Source: Lachnospiraceae bacterium (lineage in GTDB: Bacteria; Bacillota; Clostridia; Lachnospirales; Lachnospiraceae). Taken from it: DNA of 64,000 bases. The position numbers and the translations under genes were made by a program. The DNA lies in NCBI GenBank assembly GCA_024405115.1, contig JAKSPD010000003.1, forward strand, positions 1 to 64,000, given 5' to 3'. The notes below the pieces were generated by a model. The model had not been told where the DNA came from. It worked only from the letters and a program-made list of their open reading frames with translations, and made no database searches. This document shows positions 28,656-36,517 of this stretch, piece by piece (the stretch's first letter is position 1; every line of letters begins with the position of its first letter).

Positions 28656-28874
28656 ATGAAGAAAACATACAAGATAGAAGTTGACTGTGCAAACTGTGCA
28701 AACAAGATGGAAGAGGCAGCAAAAAACACAGAAGGCGTAAAGGACGCCGTTGTTAACTTCATGGCACTTAAGATGACAGTTGAATTTGTGGAGGGTGCCG
28801 ATCCTAAGGAAGTAATGAAGAAGGTACTCGATAACTGCAGAATAGTGGAAGACGAGTGCGAGATATACCTGTAA
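28656..28874 (+). CDS. Heavy-metal-associated (HMA) domain protein
   Basis: A 72-aa single-domain protein with the ferredoxin-like HMA fold. The metal site is CANC (residues 10-13), a CxxC motif in the usual first loop, followed by NKMEEAAKNTEGV. The last ten residues add two more cysteines. It probably hands metal to the ATPase encoded after it, which lacks its own HMA domain. GGAGG lies 7 nt before the ATG. A GC hairpin separates it from the ATPase gene. Confidence 0.9.
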   Translation: MKKTYKIEVDCANCANKMEEAAKNTEGVKDAVVNFMALKMTVEFVEGADPKEVMKKVLDNCRIVEDECEIYL

Positions 28875-28878
28875 CTAA

Positions 28879-28897
28879 AAGCCCGGAAACCGGGCTT
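28879..28897 (+). promoter_or_regulatory. Intercistronic GC hairpin between HMA and ATPase genes
   Basis: AAGCCCGG (28879-28886) and CCGGGCTT (28890-28897) form a perfect 8-bp stem with an AAA loop, 5 nt after the HMA stop codon. No T-run follows, so it is unlikely to be an efficient terminator. It is better read as a 3' stabiliser or partial attenuator that lets the small metal carrier be made in excess. Confidence 0.65.
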
Positions 28898-28921
28898 AAA
28901 TGTTTATAAGAGGTAGAATTT

Positions 28922-30802
28922 ATGACAAAAAAACAGAAAAAGGTTCTTATAAGGATAATTGTTTCAGCCGTACTGATACTGATCATCAGGCGTTTAAATA
29001 TCGCGGACCCCGTTTTGGAGTTCGTTCTTTTTATGATTCCGTATCTTGTAATAGGATATGATATTTTAAAAAGGGCCTTTAAGGGTATAATTAAAAAACA
29101 GGTCTTTGACGAAAACTTCCTTATGGCAGTGGCAACCGTGGGAGCCATATGCCTTGGTGATTACTCGGAAGGCGTTGCAGTCATGCTGTTTTATCAGATA
29201 GGCGAGCTTTTCCAGAGCGTGGCTATAGGAAAAAGCAGGAAAAGCATATCTGAGCTCATGGACATAAGGCCTGATTATGCAAACATTGAGGATGAGGACG
29301 GAAACCTCATTAAGGTGGATCCTGATGAGGTTGAGACAGGTTCAGTCATACTTGTAAGTCCCGGGGAAAAGATTCCGATAGACGGTATTATTACGGAAGG
29401 TGAAACCACCCTGGATACAAGCGCCCTTACAGGTGAAAGCATCCCAAGAAAGGCAGAGGCCGGGGACGAGGTGATAAGTGGCTGCATCAGCTTAAGCGGA
29501 CTTATCAGGATAAGGACTACAAGGGAATTTTCAGAATCGACGGTATCAAAGATACTTGAACTGGTTGAAAATGCAAGCTCCAGAAAATCAAGGTCCGAAA
29601 ATTTCATATCAAAGTTTGCAAGGGTATATACCCCGGCTGTTTGCTATGGTGCACTTACCCTTGCGGTGATTCCCCCTGTGATTCTTCTAATTGCCGGAAG
29701 GCAGCCCCTATGGGGCAGCTGGGTAATGAGGGCACTCACATTTCTTGTCATAAGCTGTCCGTGTGCCCTGGTCATTTCCATCCCGCTAACGTTCTTTGCA
29801 GGGATAGGAGGGGCAGGAAAGGCCGGAGTGCTCGTTAAGGGCTCGAACTATCTTGAGGCACTTTCAAAGGCAAAATACGTGGTGTTTGATAAGACAGGCA
29901 CAATGACTGAAGGTGTATTCAGGGTAAACGATGTCGTAACTGCGGACGGTGCGCCTTTTTCAGGGGAAGAAATGCTAAAAGCCGCAGCTTATGCCGAATG
30001 TTATTCCTCACATCCTATAAGTAAAAGCCTTAAGGATGCGTATGGAAAAGAAATTGCAGCTGAAAGGGTCAGTGATGTCGAGGAGATAAGCGGGCACGGG
30101 GTAACGGCGCTGGTATCGGGAAGGAAAGTTGCCGTAGGTAATGATAAGCTTATGGAAAAGCTTTCACTTACCGTGCCAAAGGAAGAAGTCATCGGAACAA
30201 CGGTTTATGTGGCCATAGATGGAAAATATGCGGGCTTTATCGTGATATCGGACAGGATAAAGAAAAGCGCGAAAAAAGCCATAGCTGATCTTAAAAAAAT
30301 AGGAATAAAGAAGACCGTCATGCTGACCGGTGATATAAAGCAGGTGGCAGACAGCACGGCCATGGAATTAGGAATTGATGAAGTCTACAGCGAACTGCTT
30401 CCTTCGGACAAGGTATCAAAGGTAGAAGAGCTGTTAAGTTCAATAAACGGAAAGGAAAAGCTTGTTTTTGTCGGGGACGGAATCAATGACGCCCCCGTCC
30501 TTACGCGTGCGGACATTGGAATTGCCATGGGAGCTTTGGGGAGCGACGCGGCAATCGAGGCAGCAGATGTGGTTCTGATGGATGATGACCCTGAAAAAAT
30601 TGCGAAAGCAATCAGGATATCCAAAAAGTGCATGAGGATAGTTTACGAAAATATTTACTTTGCAATCGGGGTCAAGGCAATATGCCTCGTTTTGGGCGCA
30701 TTTGGAGCGGCAGGCATGTGGGCTGCGATTTTCGCAGACGTGGGAGTGATGGTTATAGCGGTCCTTAACGCAATAAGGGCGCTTTCAGTAAAGAACATGT
30801 AA
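28922..30802 (+). CDS. Zn/Cd/Pb-transporting P1B-type ATPase
   Basis: A 626-aa heavy-metal efflux ATPase. It has the actuator-domain TGES motif, the transport motif SCPCALVIS in membrane segment 6, the phosphorylation site DKTGTMTEG, an SHPISKS segment corresponding to the HP motif, and GDGINDAP. The last two helices carry the Lys (AIGVKAICL) and Asp (IFADVGV) that mark the Zn/Cd/Pb class (ZntA/CadA) rather than copper pumps. The N-terminus goes straight into membrane helices with no HMA domain; that domain is supplied by the separate 72-aa protein upstream. AGAGGTAG precedes the ATG. Confidence 0.92.
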   Translation: MTKKQKKVLIRIIVSAVLILIIRRLNIADPVLEFVLFMIPYLVIGYDILKRAFKGIIKKQVFDENFLMAVATVGAICLGDYSEGVAVMLFYQIGELFQSVAIGKSRKSISELMDIRPDYANIEDEDGNLIKVDPDEVETGSVILVSPGEKIPIDGIITEGETTLDTSALTGESIPRKAEAGDEVISGCISLSGLIRIRTTREFSESTVSKILELVENASSRKSRSENFISKFARVYTPAVCYGALTLAVIPPVILLIAGRQPLWGSWVMRALTFLVISCPCALVISIPLTFFAGIGGAGKAGVLVKGSNYLEALSKAKYVVFDKTGTMTEGVFRVNDVVTADGAPFSGEEMLKAAAYAECYSSHPISKSLKDAYGKEIAAERVSDVEEISGHGVTALVSGRKVAVGNDKLMEKLSLTVPKEEVIGTTVYVAIDGKYAGFIVISDRIKKSAKKAIADLKKIGIKKTVMLTGDIKQVADSTAMELGIDEVYSELLPSDKVSKVEELLSSINGKEKLVFVGDGINDAPVLTRADIGIAMGALGSDAAIEAADVVLMDDDPEKIAKAIRISKKCMRIVYENIYFAIGVKAICLVLGAFGAAGMWAAIFADVGVMVIAVLNAIRALSVKNM

Positions 30803-30819
30803 TCAGGGAGGGATGGAAC

Positions 30820-31116
30820 ATGGTGGAAAAATACAGCGAGGATGACCTTTATACTTTAGCCGATCTTTTTAAGGTATTCGGAGATTCCACAAGGATCAAG
30901 ATACTTTTCATGCTTTTTGAATCAGAACTGTGTGTATGCGATCTTTCGGAAAAACTGAACATGACCCAGTCAGCCGTCTCACACCAGCTTAAGATATTAA
31001 AGCAGAATAAGCTGGTGAAAAGCAGGCGTGACGGGAAGTCGATCATTTACTCACTTGCAGATGAGCACGTTGTATCAATTATCTCGCAGGGACTTGAGCA
31101 TATAGAAGAGGACTGA
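30820..31116 (+). CDS. ArsR/SmtB-family metal-sensing repressor
   Basis: A 98-aa winged helix repressor. Two candidate metal sites are visible. One is CVC in the alpha-3 helix (ELCVCDLSE), as in ArsR/CadC. The other is an alpha-5 set Asp, His, His, Glu with the offsets 0, 2, 13 and 16 of the SmtB zinc site (DEH ... LEHIEE). The recognition helix is TQSAVSHQLKILK. CadC-style N-terminal cysteines are missing. It is the last gene of the operon it probably controls, acting at the TGAACA operator upstream of the HMA gene. GGAGG lies before the ATG. Confidence 0.92.
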   Translation: MVEKYSEDDLYTLADLFKVFGDSTRIKILFMLFESELCVCDLSEKLNMTQSAVSHQLKILKQNKLVKSRRDGKSIIYSLADEHVVSIISQGLEHIEED

Positions 31117-31130
31117 CATCAGGTGAGCAT

Positions 31131-31655
31131 ATGGAATTCCGTAAAGCAACGGTAAAAGACATTGACAGAATTTCGGAAATATATGACCTTATTCATACTG
31201 AGGAAGAAAACGGAAATGCTTCAATCGGCTGGGTAAGAGGTGTTTATCCTGTAAGAAAAACGGCAGAGGATGCGCTCACGGCAGATGAACTGTATGTGCT
31301 TACAGATGATGAAAGGGTTGTGGCTTCCGCAAGATGCAACCGGGTGCAGATGCCTTCTTATGCACTGGGAAACTGGGGGATAAAGGCAGAGGATAAGGAT
31401 GTATTTGTCATGCATACCCTTACGGTTGATCCAAAAGTGGCAAGAAAAGGGTATGGAAAAGCGTTCGTAAAGTTTTATAATGACCTTGCAAAGGATAGAG
31501 GATGCAGTGTACTCAGGATAGATACCCAGATTAAGAACATAACTGCAAGGAGTCTTTATACAAAGCTTGGATTTAAGGAAGCCGGGACAGTCCCCACTGA
31601 TTTCTGCGGGATACCGGGGGTTGACCTCTGTCTTCTTGAAAGGAACGTATTATGA
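31131..31655 (+). CDS. GNAT-family N-acetyltransferase
   Basis: A 174-aa protein with the GNAT fold. It starts with FRKATVKDIDRISEIY, the acetyl-CoA loop is ARKGYGKAFV, and the C-terminal strand-helix includes ITARSLYTKLGFKEAG. The acceptor cannot be predicted. It begins 14 bp after the repressor gene with an AGGTGA site and ends in an ATGA overlap with the NUDIX gene, so it is co-transcribed with the next three genes. Confidence 0.87.
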   Translation: MEFRKATVKDIDRISEIYDLIHTEEENGNASIGWVRGVYPVRKTAEDALTADELYVLTDDERVVASARCNRVQMPSYALGNWGIKAEDKDVFVMHTLTVDPKVARKGYGKAFVKFYNDLAKDRGCSVLRIDTQIKNITARSLYTKLGFKEAGTVPTDFCGIPGVDLCLLERNVL

Positions 31656-32119
31656 GAAATACTACTCTCTGTTATATAGAACGCGGTGATGAATGGCTTT
31701 TACTACACCGTACCAAAAAGGAAAATGACCTTAATAAGGACAAGTGGATAGGAGTCGGAGGAAAGTTTGAGGACGGTGAAAGCCCTGAGGAATGCCTTCT
31801 CAGGGAAGTGAGGGAAGAAACCGGACTTATACTTACGAGCTACAAATTCCGTGGAATAGTCACGTTTGTATCAGATGTATGGGAGACGGAATACATGTAT
31901 CTTTTTACAGCTGACGGTTTTGACGGAATACCGGGTGAATGCGACGAAGGTGTTCTTTCCTGGATAAAGAAGGAAGAGTTCAGGAAGCTTCCGCAATGGG
32001 AAGGTGACAAGATATTCCTTAAGCTTATTGAGGAGGGCGCCCCGTTCTTTTCTCTTAAACTGAAATATGAGGGCGAAGATCTCGTTTATGCGGCACTTGA
32101 CGGAAAGAGGATAAAATGA
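31652..32119 (+). CDS. NUDIX hydrolase, MutT/8-oxo-dGTP diphosphatase-like
   Basis: A 155-aa pyrophosphohydrolase. The NUDIX box is complete (GGKFEDGESPEE, then REVREETGL), matching Gx5Ex7REUxEExGU. The short N-terminus (TTLCYIERGDEWLLL) is like the 8-oxo-dGTP diphosphatases of Firmicutes, which keep oxidised nucleotides out of DNA, although other nucleoside diphosphate substrates are possible. It overlaps both neighbours by 4 bp. Confidence 0.88.
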   Translation: MRNTTLCYIERGDEWLLLHRTKKENDLNKDKWIGVGGKFEDGESPEECLLREVREETGLILTSYKFRGIVTFVSDVWETEYMYLFTADGFDGIPGECDEGVLSWIKKEEFRKLPQWEGDKIFLKLIEEGAPFFSLKLKYEGEDLVYAALDGKRIK

Positions 32120-32913
32120 TGAAAAAGGGTATTGTTTTTTTTGATCTCGACGGAACACTTCTGGATAATTCCTGTGATCAGGTACCGGATAGTGCGCTTT
32201 TAGGCCTTTCTGAACTTCGGAAAAACGGGTATGTGATAGTCCTTTCAACAGGGCGTGACATGGATACCCATTATTCCGTCAAGTATAAGGACATAGTAAA
32301 ACCTGATGCCATCATCCACAGGAACGGAAACAGGATCACCATTGGGGAGGAAGAACTTTTCATCCACTACATGGATAAGGGACTCTTAAGGCGTATCATT
32401 GATTTCTGCCTTATTAACGGACTCTGTGTCGGAACTTCCATAGGGGAGTCTGACTACTTTACAATCCCTGAGGAGAAGACAAGGTCAGATGTTTCCTACC
32501 GTGGGTTTTCTGAAAGAAACTACAGGTCCGTGGAGGAACTTTTCAATGATGATATCCTTGTTTCAGCAATTGATTTTGCCGGTAACATTAAAAAGGCAAA
32601 GACACTTGTGGAGGCAAAGTTCCCGGAACTTACGCTTTTCCCGTTCAATTCAGGAACAGGTGCGGATGTGGTAGAAACGGGTTTTTCAAAGGCTGACGGC
32701 ATGGTCAGGCTGTGCGAATACTACAGGATTCCCATTGAGAATACATATGCATTCGGGGATTCGCAGAATGACATTCCAATGCTTAAAAAAGCAGCGGTGG
32801 GTGTTGCAGTGGGAAATGCCGCAGATTCAGTGAAGGAAGCCGCTGACATGGTGACAGACCACATCAGTGACGGTGGTATATATAACGCATTAAAACTTCT
32901 AAAGCTTATCTGA
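32116..32913 (+). CDS. Cof-type HAD-superfamily phosphatase
   Basis: A 265-aa cytoplasmic hydrolase with the nucleophile motif FFDLDGTLL, a C2 cap in the middle, and the acidic pair in GDSQNDIPML, as in Cof/YidA sugar-phosphate or flavin-nucleotide phosphatases. The substrate is not predictable from sequence. Two ATG codons (32116, 32119) are possible; GAGGATAAA lies upstream. Confidence 0.9.
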   Translation: MMKKGIVFFDLDGTLLDNSCDQVPDSALLGLSELRKNGYVIVLSTGRDMDTHYSVKYKDIVKPDAIIHRNGNRITIGEEELFIHYMDKGLLRRIIDFCLINGLCVGTSIGESDYFTIPEEKTRSDVSYRGFSERNYRSVEELFNDDILVSAIDFAGNIKKAKTLVEAKFPELTLFPFNSGTGADVVETGFSKADGMVRLCEYYRIPIENTYAFGDSQNDIPMLKKAAVGVAVGNAADSVKEAADMVTDHISDGGIYNALKLLKLI

Positions 32914-32923
32914 GGGTGAAGAA

Positions 32924-34711
32924 ATGAGAAATGAATTACTTAAGTTAAGGGACATTTTAAGGGAAAACAGCATAGACATCTTTATAACGGCTGACTCCGA
33001 TGACCATATCAGTGAGTATCCCGACGAGCATTTTGCATGCATGAAATTCATATCGGGTTTTACCGGTACTGACGGAACGCTTGTCATCGCTCCATCAGAG
33101 GCCGGTTTATGGACTGACGGAAGATACTTCATACAGGCAGCGGCAGAGTTAAAGGATTCGGGGATAACACTCATGAAAACAGGTGAACCGGACTGCCCCG
33201 AGATGGAAAAATGGATATATGAGCATCTGCCGGAAGGCGGAACGGTTGCTTTTGACGGAAGATGTGTCTCAGCATCATACGCCGAGAAGCTTCTTTGGAC
33301 GGTCAGGGATAAAAATATCACCGTGATTTCTGACAGTGATTTTGTGGGCGAGGTGTGGACGGACGGAAGGCCTGTCCGCAAGGCTGAGCCTTTATGGATA
33401 CTTCCACAGAAGTATACCGGTAAGAGTGTTCATGAAAAACTAAACGATTTAAGACATGATCTTTCTGAAAAAGGTGTCAGTGCACATGTCGTAACCGCCA
33501 TGGATGATGTAGCATGGCTTTTAAACCTCAGAGGTAACGATATCCCTTACTGCCCGGTTTTTGACGCCTTCCTTCTGATAAACGGGGAAGATGTCAAGGT
33601 GTTTGTTTCCGAGGCGCATCTTTCAGATGAAGTAAAAGAATACCTTACCGATATGGGTATAGGCTTATGTACGGATACTGAAAAAGTATATGACGAAGTA
33701 AAAATGATTAATTCCGGGTCCGTGCTTCTGGATAAGGGCGCGACATCGTTCAGGATGCTGAGTTCAGTTCCTGAGGGTGTTGAGGTAATTAACGACATGA
33801 GCCCGATCACAATTAAGAAGAACCGTAAAAACAGCGTGGAATCTGAAAATCTGAGAAAAGCACAGGTTAAGGATTCGGTGGCTGTCACAAAATACATGTA
33901 CTGGTTCAAAAAGCATGTGGCTGAAGGAAAGCTTACAGAATGCAGCACTGCCGAAAAACTTCATGAGTTCCGTGCGGAGCAGGATGGTTTTTTGGGTGAC
34001 AGTTTTGAAACCATAAGTGCATACGGCGGTAATGCCGCCATGTGCCATTATTCCCCGTCAAAGGATAATGACGTGGTAATTCTTCCAAACGGGTTATACC
34101 TTGTGGATTCGGGCGGACACTATTATGAGGGAAGCACTGACATTACAAGGACCTGGGCATGCGGCCCTTTGACGGACGAGGAGAAGAAAGGATATACACT
34201 TACGGCAATGGCCAATCTCCGCCTTGCAGATCTTAAGTTTAAGGAAGGAACATCGGGTCAGACCATTGACCTTGCGGCAAGAAGCGTTTTCTGGAATGAG
34301 AGACTTGATTTTAATCACGGAACAGGACATGGCGTGGGATATCTTCTCAACGTACATGAAGGCCCTGCCGGAATAAGACCGAAGGTCACTGAATCTGCAC
34401 GGTACGGTGGAATGTATGAAGGTGTGTACGTATCAGACGAGCCCGGACTTTATATCGAGGGAAAGTATGGTGTAAGGCTTGAAAACATGATACTGTGTGT
34501 TAAGGACTTTACAAATGAGTACGGGACATTTATGCATTTTGATACGCTGACGCTTGTTCCGTTTGACCGCGATGCAGTCGATAAATCACTGATGAGTGCG
34601 GAAGACATAATGCTTTACGACAGGTATCACAAAAAGGTCTATGAAACCATTTCGCCATATCTTGATGAAGACGGGAAAAAGTGGCTGGGTTCCATGTGCA
34701 TGCCGTTATAA
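32924..34711 (+). CDS. pepP: Xaa-Pro aminopeptidase (M24B, long three-domain form)
   Basis: A 595-aa dinuclear metallopeptidase that removes an N-terminal residue preceding proline. Two creatinase-like N-terminal domains are followed by the pita-bread domain with metal ligands Asp (LVDSGG), Asp (STDITRT), His (GTGHGVG), Glu (DEPGLYIEG) and Glu (VRLENM). The length matches the eukaryotic-type APP1 form rather than the short 360-aa PepP. It ends a four-gene set and is followed by a strong terminator. Confidence 0.92.
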   Translation: MRNELLKLRDILRENSIDIFITADSDDHISEYPDEHFACMKFISGFTGTDGTLVIAPSEAGLWTDGRYFIQAAAELKDSGITLMKTGEPDCPEMEKWIYEHLPEGGTVAFDGRCVSASYAEKLLWTVRDKNITVISDSDFVGEVWTDGRPVRKAEPLWILPQKYTGKSVHEKLNDLRHDLSEKGVSAHVVTAMDDVAWLLNLRGNDIPYCPVFDAFLLINGEDVKVFVSEAHLSDEVKEYLTDMGIGLCTDTEKVYDEVKMINSGSVLLDKGATSFRMLSSVPEGVEVINDMSPITIKKNRKNSVESENLRKAQVKDSVAVTKYMYWFKKHVAEGKLTECSTAEKLHEFRAEQDGFLGDSFETISAYGGNAAMCHYSPSKDNDVVILPNGLYLVDSGGHYYEGSTDITRTWACGPLTDEEKKGYTLTAMANLRLADLKFKEGTSGQTIDLAARSVFWNERLDFNHGTGHGVGYLLNVHEGPAGIRPKVTESARYGGMYEGVYVSDEPGLYIEGKYGVRLENMILCVKDFTNEYGTFMHFDTLTLVPFDRDAVDKSLMSAEDIMLYDRYHKKVYETISPYLDEDGKKWLGSMCMPL

Positions 34712-34739
34712 GCTGACTCCCGGGGTTATCCTGTTATTA

Positions 34740-34786
34740 AAGTGCAGATGTCAGAACGTGACTGTCCCTGACATCTGCACTTTTTT
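34740..34786 (+). terminator. Strong Rho-independent terminator after pepP
   Basis: AAGTGCAGATGTCAG (34740-34754) pairs perfectly with CTGACATCTGCACTT (34768-34782), a 15-bp stem with a 13-nt loop, followed by a run of T residues to 34786. Confidence 0.92.
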
Positions 34787-34789
34787 CAG

Positions 34790-34818
34790 TTGACTATTTT
34801 GAAAAAATCTGCTAATTT
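34790..34818 (+). promoter_or_regulatory. Promoter of the yifB-dprA unit
   Basis: TTGACT (34790-34795) is spaced 17 bp from TAATTT (34813-34818), the latter preceded by TGC to give an extended -10. It lies directly behind the pepP terminator. The transcript would have an untranslated leader of about 115 nt before the yifB ATG. Confidence 0.6.
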
Positions 34819-34858
34819 TAGTGTATCTGAAATCTTATTTGGGTAAATTCTTAAACCA

Positions 34859-34931
34859 CAGTTCCCGGTAAGCTATAGGAAATTATCATGCGCGCTGATG
34901 CGCTTATTTCTGTATGCAAAAGGAGGAACTG
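34859..34931 (+). promoter_or_regulatory. Possible structured leader of yifB
   Basis: CAGTTCC (34859-34865) is the exact complement of GGAACTG (34925-34931), which overlaps the AGGAGGAAC ribosome binding site. Pairing would hide the site. A small GCGC-TGAT-GCGC hairpin followed by a T-rich stretch lies between them. A 7-bp match can arise by chance, so this is a suggestion only. Confidence 0.3.
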
Positions 34932-34939
34932 GAAAAATC

Positions 34940-36517
34940 ATGTTTGCAAACGTAAACTGTGCCGGTCTTTTTGGAATCGAAGGATATCCGGTCGAGGTTG
35001 AGGCATATGCCACAAATGGGCTGCCTGGGTTTTCACTGTTCGGGGCACTTTCCTCAGAAACCAAGGAGGCGCAGTACAGGGTATGGAATGCCCTTAAAAG
35101 CTGCGGTTATAATCCGGAACCCCAGAAGATCACAATGAATGTTTCGCCGTCTGATGTCAGAAAAGACGGGACGGCATATGATCTTCCCGTAGCCGTCGCC
35201 GTTCTTGGGGCTCTTTCTGTTATTGACACTGAAAAACTAAAGCACATTGCCTTTTTTGGGGAACTGGGACTTGACGGTGAAATAAAACCGGTCAGGGGAA
35301 TACTTCCGCTTTGTTTCTGCATGAGGAACGCCGGCATCAGTTCAGTCATTGTACCGGAGGAAAATGCAAGGGAGGCCTCACTTGTAACGGGGATAACGGT
35401 AATAGGGTGCAGGAAACTCTCAGAGGTGATCAGTATTTCGCTTGGAAATACAGAGGAATTAAACAGATGCACTTATATAAGGACGCCGGATTCCGTGTCA
35501 GTGGAATCCAGGCACAGGTATGACGTTGATTTTGCGGATGTCAGGGGACAGGAATACTTAAAAAGGGCTGCAGTAATTGCCGTATGTGGAAGGCATAACA
35601 TACTGTTTTCAGGTCCTGCGGGAACAGGGAAGACAATGATTGCAAGAAGGATGCCCACGATAATGCCTGACCTTTCGAGGGATGAGGATATTGAGATATC
35701 AAAGATTTACAGCATCTGCGGCCTCTTGAACGAAGGAAGGCCGCTGCTTTCAGAAAGACCTTTCAGGGCGCCGCATCACGGTATTAGTCAGGCAGCATTT
35801 GCAGGCGGCGGACAGAATGTCCTGCCAGGGGAAATGTCACTTGCATCCTCCGGGATACTATTTCTTGACGAACTGCCGCTTTTTCCCAGGGCGGTTCTTG
35901 AAACGATGCGTCAGCCAATGGAGGAACGGAAGATAACCGTCACAAGAATCAAGGGAAGCTTTACCTATCCTGCAGATTTTCAGCTTGTGGCGGCAATGAA
36001 CAACTGTGCCTGCGGTTTCTGGCCTGACAGGAGAAAATGTACGTGCTCACCGGCTCAGATTAAGGCATATAACGGGAGACTGAGTAAACCGCTCATGGAA
36101 AGGATTGACATATGTGCCGAGGCACGGCCGATAAGTTTTGAGGAGTTCGTTGACAGGGAAGACATGAAGGTAAAGGAAACATCGGAGGTAATCAGGGAAA
36201 AAGTAAAGAAGGTTCATTTATTACAGGCGGAAAGATTCAGGGATGATGCGAACATACTTTTCAATTCGCGAATGGGTGTCCGTGAGATAGAAAAATACTG
36301 TGTGCTGGGGAAGGCCGAGGAGGCATATATCAGGGAGGTATATTCAGTACGGGGACTTTCGGGAAGAACATACCATAAGGTACTGAAGGTTGCACGTACA
36401 ATAGCAGACATGGCTGGCAGCAGGATGATTGAAAAGGAGCACCTGGCTGAGGCAGTTGAGCTTAGAAGCATTGAGGACAGACTGTTTTCAACTGACAAGG
36501 AGGCATATCATGCTTGA
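34940..36517 (+). CDS. YifB/ComM family Mg-chelatase-like AAA+ ATPase
   Basis: A 525-aa protein. An N-terminal Lon-protease-like fold (SLFGALSSETKEAQ) is followed by the Mg-chelatase AAA+ core with Walker A GPAGTGKTM and Walker B FLDELPLF, then a C-terminal Mg-chelatase domain. ComM of this family is a hexameric branch-migration helicase that extends heteroduplex during transformation. The ATG at 34940 is preferred over an upstream in-frame ATG (34898) because AGGAGGAAC lies between them. It overlaps dprA by 8 bp. Confidence 0.92.
   Translation: MFANVNCAGLFGIEGYPVEVEAYATNGLPGFSLFGALSSETKEAQYRVWNALKSCGYNPEPQKITMNVSPSDVRKDGTAYDLPVAVAVLGALSVIDTEKLKHIAFFGELGLDGEIKPVRGILPLCFCMRNAGISSVIVPEENAREASLVTGITVIGCRKLSEVISISLGNTEELNRCTYIRTPDSVSVESRHRYDVDFADVRGQEYLKRAAVIAVCGRHNILFSGPAGTGKTMIARRMPTIMPDLSRDEDIEISKIYSICGLLNEGRPLLSERPFRAPHHGISQAAFAGGGQNVLPGEMSLASSGILFLDELPLFPRAVLETMRQPMEERKITVTRIKGSFTYPADFQLVAAMNNCACGFWPDRRKCTCSPAQIKAYNGRLSKPLMERIDICAEARPISFEEFVDREDMKVKETSEVIREKVKKVHLLQAERFRDDANILFNSRMGVREIEKYCVLGKAEEAYIREVYSVRGLSGRTYHKVLKVARTIADMAGSRMIEKEHLAEAVELRSIEDRLFSTDKEAYHA

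Noticed and set aside
34880..34912. GCGC-TGAT-GCGC plus T-rich stretch as an intrinsic terminator before yifB
   Set aside because: Only 4 bp of stem, too weak to call on its own. It is mentioned within the leader description.
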